From the NCBI GenBank assembly GCA_035624615.1, contig DASPRE010000054.1:1-64000 (forward strand): DNA of 64,000 nucleotides, written 5' to 3'. Below are positions 18,708 to 27,479 of this stretch, in pieces. Under the pieces are notes generated by a model. It saw nothing but the letters and a program-made list of their open reading frames with translations. It had not been told where the DNA came from and did not search any database. Source of the stretch: JAHFRG01 sp035624615 (GTDB lineage Bacteria; Pseudomonadota; Gammaproteobacteria; Burkholderiales; JAHFRG01). Position 1 is the first letter of the stretch. Each line of letters opens with the position of its first letter. The position numbers and the translations under genes are program-made.

Positions 18708-19337
18708 TTATGTTGCCTTCTCAAAACGGTACACGGCGATGCTCCCAAGCAGATTGGGAAACAGTTTGACGACGCTTTCTGCCGTTATTACCACCCGTTC
18801 CAAGATTCGCACGGCGTGTTCCGCGCAGAACGCCTCGAAATCATCGATCGTGCACAGATGCACGTTGGGTGTGTCGTACCACTGATAGGGGAGATTTTTG
18901 GACACCGGCATGCGGCCACCGAATACCTGCCAGCGCGCGCGCCAATAGCCGAAGTTGGGAAAAGTAACAATACCTTCGCGCCCCACCCGCAAAATTTCCT
19001 TGACAATGCTCTCGGTATGGCGCATTGCCTGCAGGGTCTGCGACAAAATGACGTAATCGAAAGAGTTAGACTCGAACCCGGAAAGCCCGGTTTCCAGGTC
19101 ATTTTGAATCACGTTTACTCCGTTCCTGATGCACGCCAGAATGTTCGCGTCATCAATTTCCACACCGTAGCCGCGGACCGAGAGGGATTGCTTGAGATAG
19201 CGAAGCAATACTCCGTCCCCGCAGCCCAGGTCTAGAACTTTTGATCCGGGCTTGATCCAGGCAGCGATGGCGGCAAAATCAGTGCGCTCCTTGAGCGCGG
19301 GATCGTGCAGGATCGGTTCGCCGAGTTCGGCGTTCAT
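18708..19337 (-). CDS. metW: MetW methyltransferase-like protein of methionine synthesis
   Basis: 209 residues with the class I SAM-binding motif VLDLGCGDGVLLRYL and the rest of a Rossmann methyltransferase fold. MetW is the standard partner of MetX in proteobacteria and is thought to assist its acyltransferase reaction; its own reaction is unclear. The start overlaps the metX stop by four bases. Confidence 0.94.
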   Translation of the reverse strand: MNAELGEPILHDPALKERTDFAAIAAWIKPGSKVLDLGCGDGVLLRYLKQSLSVRGYGVEIDDANILACIRNGVNVIQNDLETGLSGFESNSFDYVILSQTLQAMRHTESIVKEILRVGREGIVTFPNFGYWRARWQVFGGRMPVSKNLPYQWYDTPNVHLCTIDDFEAFCAEHAVRILERVVITAESVVKLFPNLLGSIAVYRFEKAT

Positions 19338-20527
19338 ATCTTGATGTTCCCGAAGTATGCGCGCAGCAGTGCGTGGTAGTGAGGGTCATCCAGCAGGAAC
19401 GCATCGTGGCCGTGCTGCGCGTTGATTTCGGCGTAACTCACGTCAAGCTCGTTGTCGAGCAGAGCTTTGACGATTTCCCGGGAACGCGCGGGAGGGAAAC
19501 GCCAGTCGGAAGTGAACGAAGCGACAAAAAAGCCGGCTTTGGCACGCTCGAGCGCTGCCGTAAAGTCGCCGCTGTAATTATGTGCTGGGTCGAAATAGTC
19601 CAGCGCCTTGGTCATCAACAAATAAGTATTGGCATCGAAGCGTGAGGCAAATTTTTCACCTTGGTAGCGCAGGTACGATTCGACCTCGAATTCGACATCG
19701 AAGTGGAAATTATATGTCCCTGAACGCAGTGCGCGTCCGAATTTTTCCATCATTACGTCATCGGATAGATAGGTGATATGCCCGAGCATGCGCGCCACGC
19801 TTAGACCATTCTTCGGCGTCACGCCATATTTGTAATAATTCCCGCCGTGGAAATCCGGGTCAGTCATGATGGCTTGGCGCGCTACTTCGCTGAAAGCGAT
19901 GTTCTGCGCGGAGAGCTTGGGTGCGGCGGCAATTACCAGCGCGTGGCGCATGCGATCAGGATAGGTGATTGCCCATTGCAGGGCCTGCATCGCACCAAGG
20001 CTGCCGCCGATGCTTCCGGCAAAACATTCGATGCCGAGGTGGTCAGCAAGCCGTGCCTGCGCCTCTACCCAGTCTTCCACCGTGACCACAGGGAAATCCG
20101 CGCCATAAGGATTGCCGGTTTTGGGATTGATGCTCGAAGGCCCAGTCGAGCCGTGACAGCCGCCGAGATTGTTCACGCCGACGACGAAAAAGCGGTTGGT
20201 GTCCAGTGGTTTTCCAGGCCCCACCAGATTGTCCCACCAGCCGACGTTATTCGGATCATCGGCATAATAGCCTGCGACATGATGTGTGCCCGAAAGCGCA
20301 TGGCAAATCAGCACGGCGTTGGATTTGGATGCATTGAGGGTACCGTAAGTCTCATAAACCAGGTCGTAGCTATCCAGCGCCGAGCCACACTTAAACGCGA
20401 GTGGTGTTTTGAAATGCGCCATCTGTGGCACGACGATTCCGACGGAATTCTCGGAAGCAGGACGGTCCGCGGTTGCGGGATCAAAAATTCGTTGGGAAAT
20501 ACTCAGTTCCATTTCTTGCGTCTTCAT
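19334..20527 (-). CDS. metX: MetX, homoserine O-acyltransferase
   Basis: Alpha/beta hydrolase that acylates homoserine at the first committed methionine step. About 397 residues with the nucleophile elbow GGSLGAMQALQW, Asp in FTSDWRFPP and His in QHGHDAFLLDD. In organisms with metXW, many MetX enzymes use succinyl-CoA; acetyl or succinyl specificity cannot be told here. ATG codons at 20527 and 20512 are both possible; GGGG stands directly before the first. Upstream are two SAM-II-like aptamers and a terminator. Confidence 0.95.
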   Translation of the reverse strand: MKTQEMELSISQRIFDPATADRPASENSVGIVVPQMAHFKTPLAFKCGSALDSYDLVYETYGTLNASKSNAVLICHALSGTHHVAGYYADDPNNVGWWDNLVGPGKPLDTNRFFVVGVNNLGGCHGSTGPSSINPKTGNPYGADFPVVTVEDWVEAQARLADHLGIECFAGSIGGSLGAMQALQWAITYPDRMRHALVIAAAPKLSAQNIAFSEVARQAIMTDPDFHGGNYYKYGVTPKNGLSVARMLGHITYLSDDVMMEKFGRALRSGTYNFHFDVEFEVESYLRYQGEKFASRFDANTYLLMTKALDYFDPAHNYSGDFTAALERAKAGFFVASFTSDWRFPPARSREIVKALLDNELDVSYAEINAQHGHDAFLLDDPHYHALLRAYFGNIKI

Positions 20528-20569
20528 CCCCGGTCGTTCTGCGTTGCCTGATCCGGACAGGAAGAGGCG

Positions 20570-20622
20570 ACGCTTTAGCGATATTTGTAAATCGCCTGCA
20601 AGTTGTCATTTAACTCGGCGAT
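20570..20622 (-). ncRNA. SAM-II riboswitch aptamer, second copy, metX leader
   Basis: On the minus strand P1 is UCGCC paired with GGCGA around a loop holding GAGUUAAAUG and CUUGCA, followed by ACAAAUAUCGCUAAAG. These are the conserved SAM-II (SAM-alpha) elements: UUGCA in the loop, an A-rich L3, then GCUAAA that closes the pseudoknot. It ends about 43 bases before the metX ATG. Just after it GCGUCGCC can pair with GGCAACGC (seven of eight), and UCCGG can pair with CCGGG at the ribosome site, so translational control is the likely output. Recognised by comparison with remembered SAM-II sequences; not checked with a covariance model. Confidence 0.7.
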
Positions 20623-20635
20623 ATGACCGGCAAGT

Positions 20636-20669
20636 AAAAATAAAAAACCCGCTTGTTTGGCGAGCGGGT
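20636..20669 (-). terminator. Intrinsic terminator between the two metX-leader aptamers
   Basis: Minus-strand ACCCGCT (20669-20663) pairs with AGCGGGT (20653-20647) and is followed by a run of U broken by one A. It directly follows the first SAM-II aptamer. The CCCGC of its left arm can also pair with GCGGG in the P1 3' arm of that aptamer (20702-20698), which would serve as antiterminator when SAM is absent. Confidence 0.78.
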
Positions 20670-20673
20670 ATCA

Positions 20674-20724
20674 TCTTTTAGCTGTATTTATTTAGCGCCC
20701 GCAAGCCGGTACAAATCGGCGCTT
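20674..20724 (-). ncRNA. SAM-II riboswitch aptamer, first copy, metX leader
   Basis: Minus strand: AGCGCC pairs with GGCGCU as P1; the loop contains GAUUUG and CUUGC; then AAAUAAAUACAGCUAAAA supplies L3 and the pseudoknot 3' strand. The match to the SAM-II core is close. It begins about seven bases after the predicted -10 box and is followed at once by an intrinsic terminator, which fits transcriptional control by S-adenosylmethionine. Confidence 0.8.
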
Positions 20725-20730
20725 GATTGC

Positions 20731-20759
20731 AGGTTACTTTGCAGGTCGGCTTTTGTCAA
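20731..20759 (-). promoter_or_regulatory. Sigma-70 promoter of metXW
   Basis: TTGACA (20759-20754, minus strand), exactly 17 bases, then TAACCT (20736-20731). The expected start falls at about 20724, the first base of the first aptamer. The metH promoter has the same design (TTGACA-17-TAACTT). Confidence 0.7.
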
Positions 20760-20812
20760 GCAAATCGGCCTGCTCACACTTCAAAGGAACGCGTTCTTTG
20801 CCTTTTTATAAC

Positions 20813-22534
20813 TTAACTGTTCAGGCGGGAAAGTAGTTCGCGTACTTTATCCGGTTCGTCGGCCTTGAGAATTTTTTGTGTGAGTCCGGCGATTTCGGGC
20901 AGGCTGGTTTTGAGCACCTGTTGCTTGACACTGAGTAGATTGGCCGGGTGCATGGAGAACTGGCGCAAACCAAAGCCCAGCAGCAAGCGCGTGAGCGAAA
21001 CATCGCCGGCCATCTCGCCGCAAACGGCAATCGGTACTCCGGCTTTGTTTGCAGCGGTTATTGTATGGGCGATCAAATGCAGCACCGCAGGGTGTAGCGG
21101 ATCGTAAAGATGGGCGACAGCATCGTCGGCGCGGTCTATCGCCAATGTGTACTGAATAAGATCATTGGTGCCAATGGAGAGGAAGTCGAGCTTTCTAATG
21201 AATACACCGAGCGCCAAAGCCGCCGCAGGAATTTCGATCATACCGCCGATTTCAACCCGGTGGTTATATGGGATATGATCTTTGTCGAGGCTGATTTTCG
21301 CCAGCTCGATGAACTGCAACGTTTGGTTGAGCTCCGCGACATTGGAAAGCATCGGAATCAGAATGCGGATATTGCCGTAATCGGTGGCCCGGAGGATCGC
21401 GCGTAATTGTGTATGGAACATATATGGTTCGGCGAGGCAAAGCCGGATAGCGCGCAAGCCTAATGCCGGATTAGGACCGCGCTCGGCACCATTCATGCTC
21501 TTGTCGGCGCCCAAATCCAGCGTGCGAATAGTGACCGGCAGACCGCGCATTTTTTGCGCAACTTTGCGGTACGCTTCCACTTGCTCCTCTTCGCTGGGCA
21601 AATCGGCACGGTTCATGTAGAGAAATTCAGTCCGGAACAGGCCTATGCCGGTCGCGCCATTTTCCTTAACTTGGTCGATGTCCTGCGGCAACTCGATGTT
21701 GGCTTGCAGTTCAACTGCAGTGCCGTCAAGGGTCGTGGCGCGGGTAAGTTTCAGGCGTTTAAGTTTTTGCCGCTCGAGCTCTCTCTGATTCTGGCGCAGC
21801 TTGTACTCTGCGAGTATCTGATTGTCAGGATTGACGATCACCACGCCTTGGGTGCCGTCGATCACCAGCACGTCCTCTTCGTGCACCAGCTGCCGTGCCT
21901 GGTGCAGAGCTACAATCGAAGGAACATTCAGGCTGCGCGCAACAATTGCGGTGTGCGACATTGGTCCGCCAATGTCGGTAATGAAAGCGGCAAAGCGATG
22001 CTGCTTGAACAGTATGAGTTCTGCCGGACTCAGGTCATGTGCAACCAGGATATTATTCTGCTCCAGGTCGATGGGCGGCGGTAAATGTCCTGGATGGCCC
22101 ATGAGCGCCTTCAGCACCCGTTCGCCGATCTGGATTACGTCGGCCTTGCGCTCGCGCAGATAACTATCCTCGATCCGGTCAAACCGCTCAAGCAATTCGT
22201 CCATTTGCTGTTTGAGCGCCCACTCGGCGTTGCAGTGCTGTTCCTCGATGCGTTTCGGGGCGGCTTTGGAAATAATAGGGTCGGAGAGAATCATTTGGTG
22301 CAGATCGAGAAATGCGGAGAGTTCCGCAGGGGCGTCAACCGCCATATTTTCTTGCACGGCCTGCAGTTCTGTTTGTACTTCCTTTATCGCGGAAGCGAAG
22401 CGCGCGATTTCGTCCGCGACTTGCTGCTCGCGCACGGTGTAATGTGCAACTTCCAGCGTAGCGTGCGAAAGCAAATGCGCCTGCCCGATGGCAATGCCCT
22501 CGGATACGCCAATGCCGTGCATGGTGAAGCTCAT
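20813..22534 (-). CDS. ptsI: PtsI, PTS enzyme I
   Basis: Phosphoenolpyruvate-protein phosphotransferase, 573 residues. The phosphorylated His lies in GGPMSHTAIVARSLNVPS, and the C-terminal PEP-binding barrel has FRTEFLYMNR, SIGTNDLIQYTLAIDR and the active Cys in VPIAVCGEMAGD. The start overlaps the ptsH stop. With only HPr and one EIIA beside it, this is a regulatory rather than sugar-importing PTS. Confidence 0.95.
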   Translation of the reverse strand: MSFTMHGIGVSEGIAIGQAHLLSHATLEVAHYTVREQQVADEIARFASAIKEVQTELQAVQENMAVDAPAELSAFLDLHQMILSDPIISKAAPKRIEEQHCNAEWALKQQMDELLERFDRIEDSYLRERKADVIQIGERVLKALMGHPGHLPPPIDLEQNNILVAHDLSPAELILFKQHRFAAFITDIGGPMSHTAIVARSLNVPSIVALHQARQLVHEEDVLVIDGTQGVVIVNPDNQILAEYKLRQNQRELERQKLKRLKLTRATTLDGTAVELQANIELPQDIDQVKENGATGIGLFRTEFLYMNRADLPSEEEQVEAYRKVAQKMRGLPVTIRTLDLGADKSMNGAERGPNPALGLRAIRLCLAEPYMFHTQLRAILRATDYGNIRILIPMLSNVAELNQTLQFIELAKISLDKDHIPYNHRVEIGGMIEIPAAALALGVFIRKLDFLSIGTNDLIQYTLAIDRADDAVAHLYDPLHPAVLHLIAHTITAANKAGVPIAVCGEMAGDVSLTRLLLGFGLRQFSMHPANLLSVKQQVLKTSLPEIAGLTQKILKADEPDKVRELLSRLNS

Positions 22535-22800
22535 TCACCTTCCCCAAAATAATTTCTTATCAAATCTACGATAGCCTGTAGCGCTTCGCTTTCATCTTCA
22601 CCGCTGGTTTCGATGTTAATCGAGCTTCCTTTGCTGGCGGCGAGCATCATCACCCCCATGATGCTTTTTGCGTTGACGCGCTGACCATTGCGCGTTAGCC
22701 AAATATCGCTTTTGAACCGGCCGGCGAGCTGGGTGAGCTTGGCAGCGGCACGCGCGTGCAACCCGAGTTTGTTGATGATTTCAGCTTCCCGTTGCAACAT
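22531..22800 (-). CDS. ptsH: HPr phosphocarrier protein
   Basis: 89 residues from the ATG at 22800, chosen because GGAAGG lies five bases upstream; ATG codons at 22803 and 22815 are alternatives. It has the His-15 site in NKLGLHARAAAKL and the regulatory Ser region NAKSIMGVMML, so both EI phosphorylation and HPr kinase-type Ser control are possible by sequence. It overlaps the end of the EIIA gene. Confidence 0.94.
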   Translation of the reverse strand: MLQREAEIINKLGLHARAAAKLTQLAGRFKSDIWLTRNGQRVNAKSIMGVMMLAASKGSSINIETSGEDESEALQAIVDLIRNYFGEGE

Positions 22801-23194
22801 CATAGCCTTCCGCATGGATGTGCAAAACGCCTTCGCAGCCGCCAGAGAGCGCTTTGTCCACTGCCACTTTCAATGACTGGTTGCGGTAGGTGAGCGCCCG
22901 AATCAACATCGGCAGATTGACACCTGTTACACCTTCCGCTTTCCCTGGTATCAGCAGCTTGGTCGCGATGTTGCACGGCGTCGCACCGTAGATATCGCAC
23001 AACACCAGCACACCTTGACCCTGGTCAAGCTGTTTCAGCAGTTTCAGCGCTTGCGGCAAGATCGCCTGCGGGTCATCGTGTACCGTCACCCCTATTTGCA
23101 TCAGTTGCGGAGGACGGCTACCCATTACATGGCTCGCACAGTGAATCAAACTTTCACCTAGGGTGCCGTGCGCCACAATCAGAATTCCTACCAT
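22781..23194 (-). CDS. PTS EIIA component, mannose/fructose family
   Basis: 137 residues of the EIIA-Man fold. The phosphorylated His is in VGILIVAHGTLGESL; LVLCDIYGATPCN and TGVNLPMLIRAL are family motifs. No EIIB, EIIC or EIID gene is near, so it probably accepts phosphate as a regulatory protein, as known for betaproteobacterial incomplete PTS. It lies 131 bases after gshB on the same strand. Confidence 0.92.
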   Translation of the reverse strand: MVGILIVAHGTLGESLIHCASHVMGSRPPQLMQIGVTVHDDPQAILPQALKLLKQLDQGQGVLVLCDIYGATPCNIATKLLIPGKAEGVTGVNLPMLIRALTYRNQSLKVAVDKALSGGCEGVLHIHAEGYDVATGS

Positions 23195-23325
23195 ATTCCC
23201 TCCTCGAATAATGAATTATCTTTAATATTAATCTTACTCCAGCACCCTCAACAAAGCAGCAGTGCAGCGCCGTTTGCTTTGCGGAGCCGCATAAATCGGG
23301 ACACTTATGATGGGATTGCCCGCTG

Positions 23326-24276
23326 TTACGGGTTGTGTGCAACAATCTTTTCGAGCGCGTCTATCATCATCGCGGCAACATTAAAGCCGGTTTGCTCGGT
23401 TATCTCCCGCATGCAGGTAGGGCTGGTTACGTTGATTTCCGTGAGGTAATCGCCAATCACATCGAGCCCGACCAGAATCAAGCCTTCCTTGGCAAGTTGC
23501 GGTCCCAGTACATCGGCAATTTCCTGATCGCGTGGCGAAAGCGGCCGCGCCACCCCTGTCCCGCCGGTAGCGAGATTTGCGCGGGTTTCTCCCGGCTTGG
23601 GGATGCGCGCCAAGGCATACGGAGCCGGTCTCCCGTTAATCAGAAGAATGCGCTTGTCGCCGTTGACGACTTCCGGGATATAGCGTTGCGACATAATAGT
23701 CCGAGTTCCGTGCTGGGTGAGCGTTTCGATGGTGGCATTAATATTCACGTCCTGTTCGCGTATGCGGAACACCGATCTTCCCGCCATTCCATCGAGCGGC
23801 TTGAGAATTACGTCATGATACTGCGCGAGGAATTTCAAAATCAGTTCGGCGCGGCGGGTTACCAAGCTTGGCGCGGTGAAAGTATTGTATTTGGCAATAG
23901 CCAGCTTTTCGTTGAAGTCGCGCAATGCCTTCGGCTTGTTGAAAACTTTTGCCCCCTGTGCTTCCGCGAGCTCCAGCAAATACGTGCTGTAGATATACTC
24001 CATATCGTACGGCGGATCTTTGCGCATCAGCACAGCATCGAAGCGCTCAAGCGGCATCACCTCAATTTCGCCAGCCCGATACCAGTCGTCCTCATCGCCG
24101 GTCAGCGTAAGCTTACGCGCGTGACCCAGCACTCTGCCCAGTTGCAGCACTACGTCCTGCTGTTCCATGACGTACAGCTCATGACCGCGGACCGCGGCCT
24201 CGCGCATCATCGCAAAACTGGAGTCTTTGTACGTCTGGATTGAATCGAGCGGGTCGAGGATAAAGGCAAATTTCAT
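23326..24276 (-). CDS. gshB: GshB, glutathione synthase
   Basis: ATP-grasp ligase joining gamma-glutamylcysteine and glycine. 316 residues beginning MKFAFILDPLDSIQTYKDSS, with MRKDPPYDMEYIYSTYLLE, the ATP-binding DVILKPLDGMAGRSVFR and the C-terminal EINVTSPTCMREI. It follows gshA after nine bases, so the two glutathione steps are in one operon. Confidence 0.96.
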   Translation of the reverse strand: MKFAFILDPLDSIQTYKDSSFAMMREAAVRGHELYVMEQQDVVLQLGRVLGHARKLTLTGDEDDWYRAGEIEVMPLERFDAVLMRKDPPYDMEYIYSTYLLELAEAQGAKVFNKPKALRDFNEKLAIAKYNTFTAPSLVTRRAELILKFLAQYHDVILKPLDGMAGRSVFRIREQDVNINATIETLTQHGTRTIMSQRYIPEVVNGDKRILLINGRPAPYALARIPKPGETRANLATGGTGVARPLSPRDQEIADVLGPQLAKEGLILVGLDVIGDYLTEINVTSPTCMREITEQTGFNVAAMMIDALEKIVAHNP

Positions 24277-24285
24277 GTTACGGAA

Positions 24286-25578
24286 TCAAGCAGTCGCATT
24301 CTCGAAAGCTTTTTCGGTTTGCTCCAGCTCAATAGCTGCGGCGAGCAACGCGAGCCGCGCAATTACTCCATAAACATAGAATCGATTGGGCACGCAGCCG
24401 GGCTGTGTCGGATCAGGAAGCGAGCAGGGGCTCTCGAAAGCTAATGGCACAAAATGCATTCCGGGCGCGTTAAGGTTTTCATCCGTGCCGCGGCTGGTGT
24501 GAACACGGTAAAAGCCGCCAACCACAAAATGATCGATCATGTACACAACCGGTTCGGCCACTGCATCATCGATGCTTTCGAAAGTGTACACGCCTTCCTG
24601 CACCATTACCTCGGTAACCACCAAGCCTTCCTTGACCACCGCCATTTTCTGGCGCTGTTTGCGATTGAGGTCCCGCACGTCCGATGCGCTCTTGACAGTC
24701 ATGATGCCCATGCCGTAAGTGCCGGCATCCGCCTTAACGATGACAAACGGCTGTTCCTTGATGCCGTATTCCTGGTATTTGTCGCGGACATCGCTTAGGA
24801 TCTGCTCCACCCAAGTAGCCAGACATTCTTCTCCGCGGCGTTCTTGAAAATTGATTTCCCCGCAGGTCGCAAAATAGGGATTGATAAGCCAAGGGTCAAT
24901 GCCGACGAGTTTGCCGAATTCTTCGGCTACCCGGTTATAAGCGCTAAAGTGGTTTGATTTGCGCCTCGTGGGCCAGCCGGCATGCAAAGGCGGTAGCACC
25001 GATTGTTCCAGGTTTTTTAGTATTTCGGGAATGCCCGCCGACAAGTCGTTATTTATGATCACTACGCAAGGGTCGAAATCGGCAAGGCCCAGGCGGTTGC
25101 CTTTGCGCACCAACGGCTCAAGCAAAAGGCTGCCGCTGTCCGGCAGCTTTATCTCCGTGGGCGAGGTAATTTCGGGCAGCAAGCTCCCGATGCGTACATT
25201 CATTCCCGCTTGGCGCAGAATGGATTGCAGGGTCACGACGTTCTGCAAGTAATAAACATTGCGTGTGTGACTTTCCGGAATCAACAATGCGCCTTTTGCG
25301 TCGGGGCAGACTTTTTCCACGGCCACCATCGCCGCCTGCACGCACAACGGCAGGAAATCCGGTTTGACGTTGTTGAAACCGCCCGGAAATAAATTCGTGT
25401 CGACCGGCGCGAGCTTGAAACCGCTGTTGCGCAAGTCCACTGAAGCGTAGAACGGTACCCTGTGCTCCTGCCATTTGCCGCGCAGCCAGTGTTCGATGGA
25501 GGAAACCCTCTGCACCAGTTTAATTTCGATTTCCGGCACACGCCCGGGAAGCGCAGCGGTCAAATGGGGAACGGCCAT
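24286..25578 (-). CDS. gshA: GshA, glutamate-cysteine ligase of the T. ferrooxidans type
   Basis: 430 residues, unlike the 518-residue E. coli GshA. Blocks such as FYASVDLRNSGFKLAPVDTNLFPGGFNN, FVIVKADAGTYGMGIMT and YMIDHFVVGGFYRVH match the separate proteobacterial family first seen in Acidithiobacillus and common in betaproteobacteria. Makes gamma-glutamylcysteine. ATG at 25578, 62 bases after the amt terminator on the same strand, so it starts its own transcript. Confidence 0.92.
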   Translation of the reverse strand: MAVPHLTAALPGRVPEIEIKLVQRVSSIEHWLRGKWQEHRVPFYASVDLRNSGFKLAPVDTNLFPGGFNNVKPDFLPLCVQAAMVAVEKVCPDAKGALLIPESHTRNVYYLQNVVTLQSILRQAGMNVRIGSLLPEITSPTEIKLPDSGSLLLEPLVRKGNRLGLADFDPCVVIINNDLSAGIPEILKNLEQSVLPPLHAGWPTRRKSNHFSAYNRVAEEFGKLVGIDPWLINPYFATCGEINFQERRGEECLATWVEQILSDVRDKYQEYGIKEQPFVIVKADAGTYGMGIMTVKSASDVRDLNRKQRQKMAVVKEGLVVTEVMVQEGVYTFESIDDAVAEPVVYMIDHFVVGGFYRVHTSRGTDENLNAPGMHFVPLAFESPCSLPDPTQPGCVPNRFYVYGVIARLALLAAAIELEQTEKAFENATA

Positions 25579-25640
25579 GGGGGAAGCGGAATGGAAAAAG
25601 TAAGGACTATTGTAACGGAATGCGCATAGTCTTGCCGACG

Positions 25641-25666
25641 AAAAAAAGGGGCGCTTGCGCGCCCCT
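25641..25666 (-). terminator. Intrinsic terminator of the porin-glnK-amt operon
   Basis: On the minus strand AGGGGCGC-GCAA-GCGCCCCT is a perfect eight-base-pair stem with a four-base loop, followed by seven U. It lies just after the amt stop and separates the operon from gshA. Confidence 0.88.
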
Positions 25667-25693
25667 CAGGAGAAGAACCCTCTGTTATGACGA

Positions 25694-27094
25694 TTACAAC
25701 ACTTGCTCGCCGTGCAGCGCGATATCCAGCCCTTCGCGCTCCTGCTCTTCGGTGACTCGTATACCTATCACCATATCCAGCACCTTGAAGATAATGAAAC
25801 TCATGACGAAGCTGAAAATCAGAGTCGAGGAAGCGCCAATGAACTGCGTTAATAACTGCCCGGGATTTCCTTCCAGCACGCCGGCAGTGCCGCCGATGTC
25901 CTTCACCGCAAACACGCCTGTGAGGAGTGCCCCGGTAAAGCCGCCGATGCAGTGCACTCCGAAAGCATCCAGCGAGTCATCATAACCGAGCATATTTTTC
26001 AGCCAGGTTGTGGCCCAGAAGCAGATGACGCCGGCGGCGGCACCGATCCACAGCGAACCGATTGGAGCGACGAAGCCCGAAGCAGGAGTAATTGCTACCA
26101 GCCCTGCTACCGCTCCTGAGCAGATGCCGAGTACTGAAGGTTTGCCTTTGACAATCCACTCTGCAAACATCCAGGCGAGCGCCGCCGTTGCGGTGGCGAT
26201 TTGGGTGACCGCCATAGCCATTCCGGCGCGGCCGTCGGCCGCCACAGCGGAACCGGCGTTGAATCCGAACCAACCCACCCACAGCAACGATGCGCCGATG
26301 ACCGTGAGCACTAGGTTATGCGGCGGCATGGCTTCCTTGCCATAGCCTATGCGCTTGCCCAGCACCAGCGCCGCAGCAAGACCCGCAATGCCGGAATTGA
26401 TGTGCACCACCGTGCCGCCCGCGAAGTCGAGCACGCCCAGGGCAGCCAGCCAGCCCGAAGGTTCCCAGACCCAGTGGGCAACGGTCGCATACACCACCAC
26501 TTGCCAAATGGCCATGAACCACAGCATGGCCGAAAATTTCATGCGGTCGGCAAACGAACCGCAGATAAGGGCCGGGGTGATAATCGCGAAGGTCATCTGG
26601 AAGCACATATACACCGTTTCAGGCACGGTGAGTCCCAGGTGCGAGACTGCGATCTTGGAACCGTTTTGGAAGATCATGCCGTGCAGGAACAGGCGGCTAA
26701 AGCCTCCAAAATAAGGCGTGCTGCCGGGAGTAAAGGCAAGACTGTAAGCTACCACCATCCACAGCACCGTCACCAGGCAGGTGACTGCAAAGCTTTGCAT
26801 TACCGTCGCCAGCACGTTCTTTTTTCGCACCATGCCGCCATAGAAAAGAGCCAGCCCGGGAATGGTCATCATCAGCACCAGCGCGGTTGATGCAAGCATC
26901 CACGCCGTGTCACCGGAATTGATCTTGGCGACGTCAATGACGACCGGCGCAGTGGGTGCCGCAGGTGCGGCAGCCGCCGCCGCCGCGGGAGCAGCAGCCG
27001 GCGCGGCCTCGGGAGCCTTTTGTTCATCCGCCAGCGACAGACTACTGAAGTTAAGCGCTGCAAATAAAAGCAGAAAAGAAAAAATGCGTTTCAT
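25694..27094 (-). CDS. amt: Ammonium transporter, Amt family, with Ala/Pro-rich leader
   Basis: Trimeric ammonium channel of the inner membrane. The start at 27094 (MKRIFSFLLLF, AAGGAG upstream) gives 466 residues; upstream in-frame codons overlap glnK and are rejected. A signal peptide is followed by a low-complexity Ala/Pro linker (about residues 25-50) before the eleven-helix core. Core motifs: FYGGMVRKKN, the pore His in AGGTVVHINSGIAG and in DAFGVHCIGGF. It follows glnK by ten bases, the usual PII partner arrangement. Confidence 0.95.
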   Translation of the reverse strand: MKRIFSFLLLFAALNFSSLSLADEQKAPEAAPAAAPAAAAAAAPAAPTAPVVIDVAKINSGDTAWMLASTALVLMMTIPGLALFYGGMVRKKNVLATVMQSFAVTCLVTVLWMVVAYSLAFTPGSTPYFGGFSRLFLHGMIFQNGSKIAVSHLGLTVPETVYMCFQMTFAIITPALICGSFADRMKFSAMLWFMAIWQVVVYATVAHWVWEPSGWLAALGVLDFAGGTVVHINSGIAGLAAALVLGKRIGYGKEAMPPHNLVLTVIGASLLWVGWFGFNAGSAVAADGRAGMAMAVTQIATATAALAWMFAEWIVKGKPSVLGICSGAVAGLVAITPASGFVAPIGSLWIGAAAGVICFWATTWLKNMLGYDDSLDAFGVHCIGGFTGALLTGVFAVKDIGGTAGVLEGNPGQLLTQFIGASSTLIFSFVMSFIIFKVLDMVIGIRVTEEQEREGLDIALHGEQVL

Positions 27095-27104
27095 GCTGTT
27101 CTCC

Positions 27105-27443
27105 TTATAGCGCATCGGCGCCGGTTTCACCGGTGCGGATGCGAATGACTTGTTCAAGATCGAAGACAAATACCTTGCCGTCACCGATCTTGCCGGTATT
27201 GGCGGCTTTCTCGATGGCCTCGATCACTTGCTCCAGCATTTCCGTTTTGATGGCGGCCTCGATTTTCACCTTGGGCAGGAAATCCACAACGTATTCCGCG
27301 CCACGGTAAAGCTCGGTATGCCCTTTTTGCCGTCCAAAGCCCTTGACTTCGGTGACGGTGATGCCTTGCACCCCGATGGTGGACAAAGCTTCACGCACCT
27401 CGTCAAGCTTGAACGGCTTGATGATGGCTGTGACTAATTTCAT
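27105..27443 (-). CDS. glnK: PII nitrogen regulator, GlnK type
   Basis: 112-residue trimeric signal protein. The T-loop carries the uridylylated Tyr in GHTELYRGAEYVVDFLPK, and the C-terminal signature IGDGKVFVFDLEQVIRIRTGE is complete. Linkage to amt marks it as the GlnK that plugs the Amt channel in ammonium excess. Predicted to be transcribed from the sigma-54 promoter upstream of the porin. Confidence 0.95.
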   Translation of the reverse strand: MKLVTAIIKPFKLDEVREALSTIGVQGITVTEVKGFGRQKGHTELYRGAEYVVDFLPKVKIEAAIKTEMLEQVIEAIEKAANTGKIGDGKVFVFDLEQVIRIRTGETGADAL

Positions 27444-27479
27444 GTTGACTCCTTAGAAGTAAGTAAGAATCGGTGCTGA

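Noticed and set aside
19847..20551. A 234-codon plus-strand frame
   Set aside because: Antisense to metX, which is complete; it also runs into the metX leader.
20761..20812. Terminator after ptsI
   Set aside because: A CAAAG/CTTTG dyad is present but no T run follows on the minus strand.
23335..24243. A 302-codon plus-strand frame
   Set aside because: Exactly mirrors gshB, whose ATP-grasp motifs are intact; no signal, domain or ribosome site supports the antisense protein.
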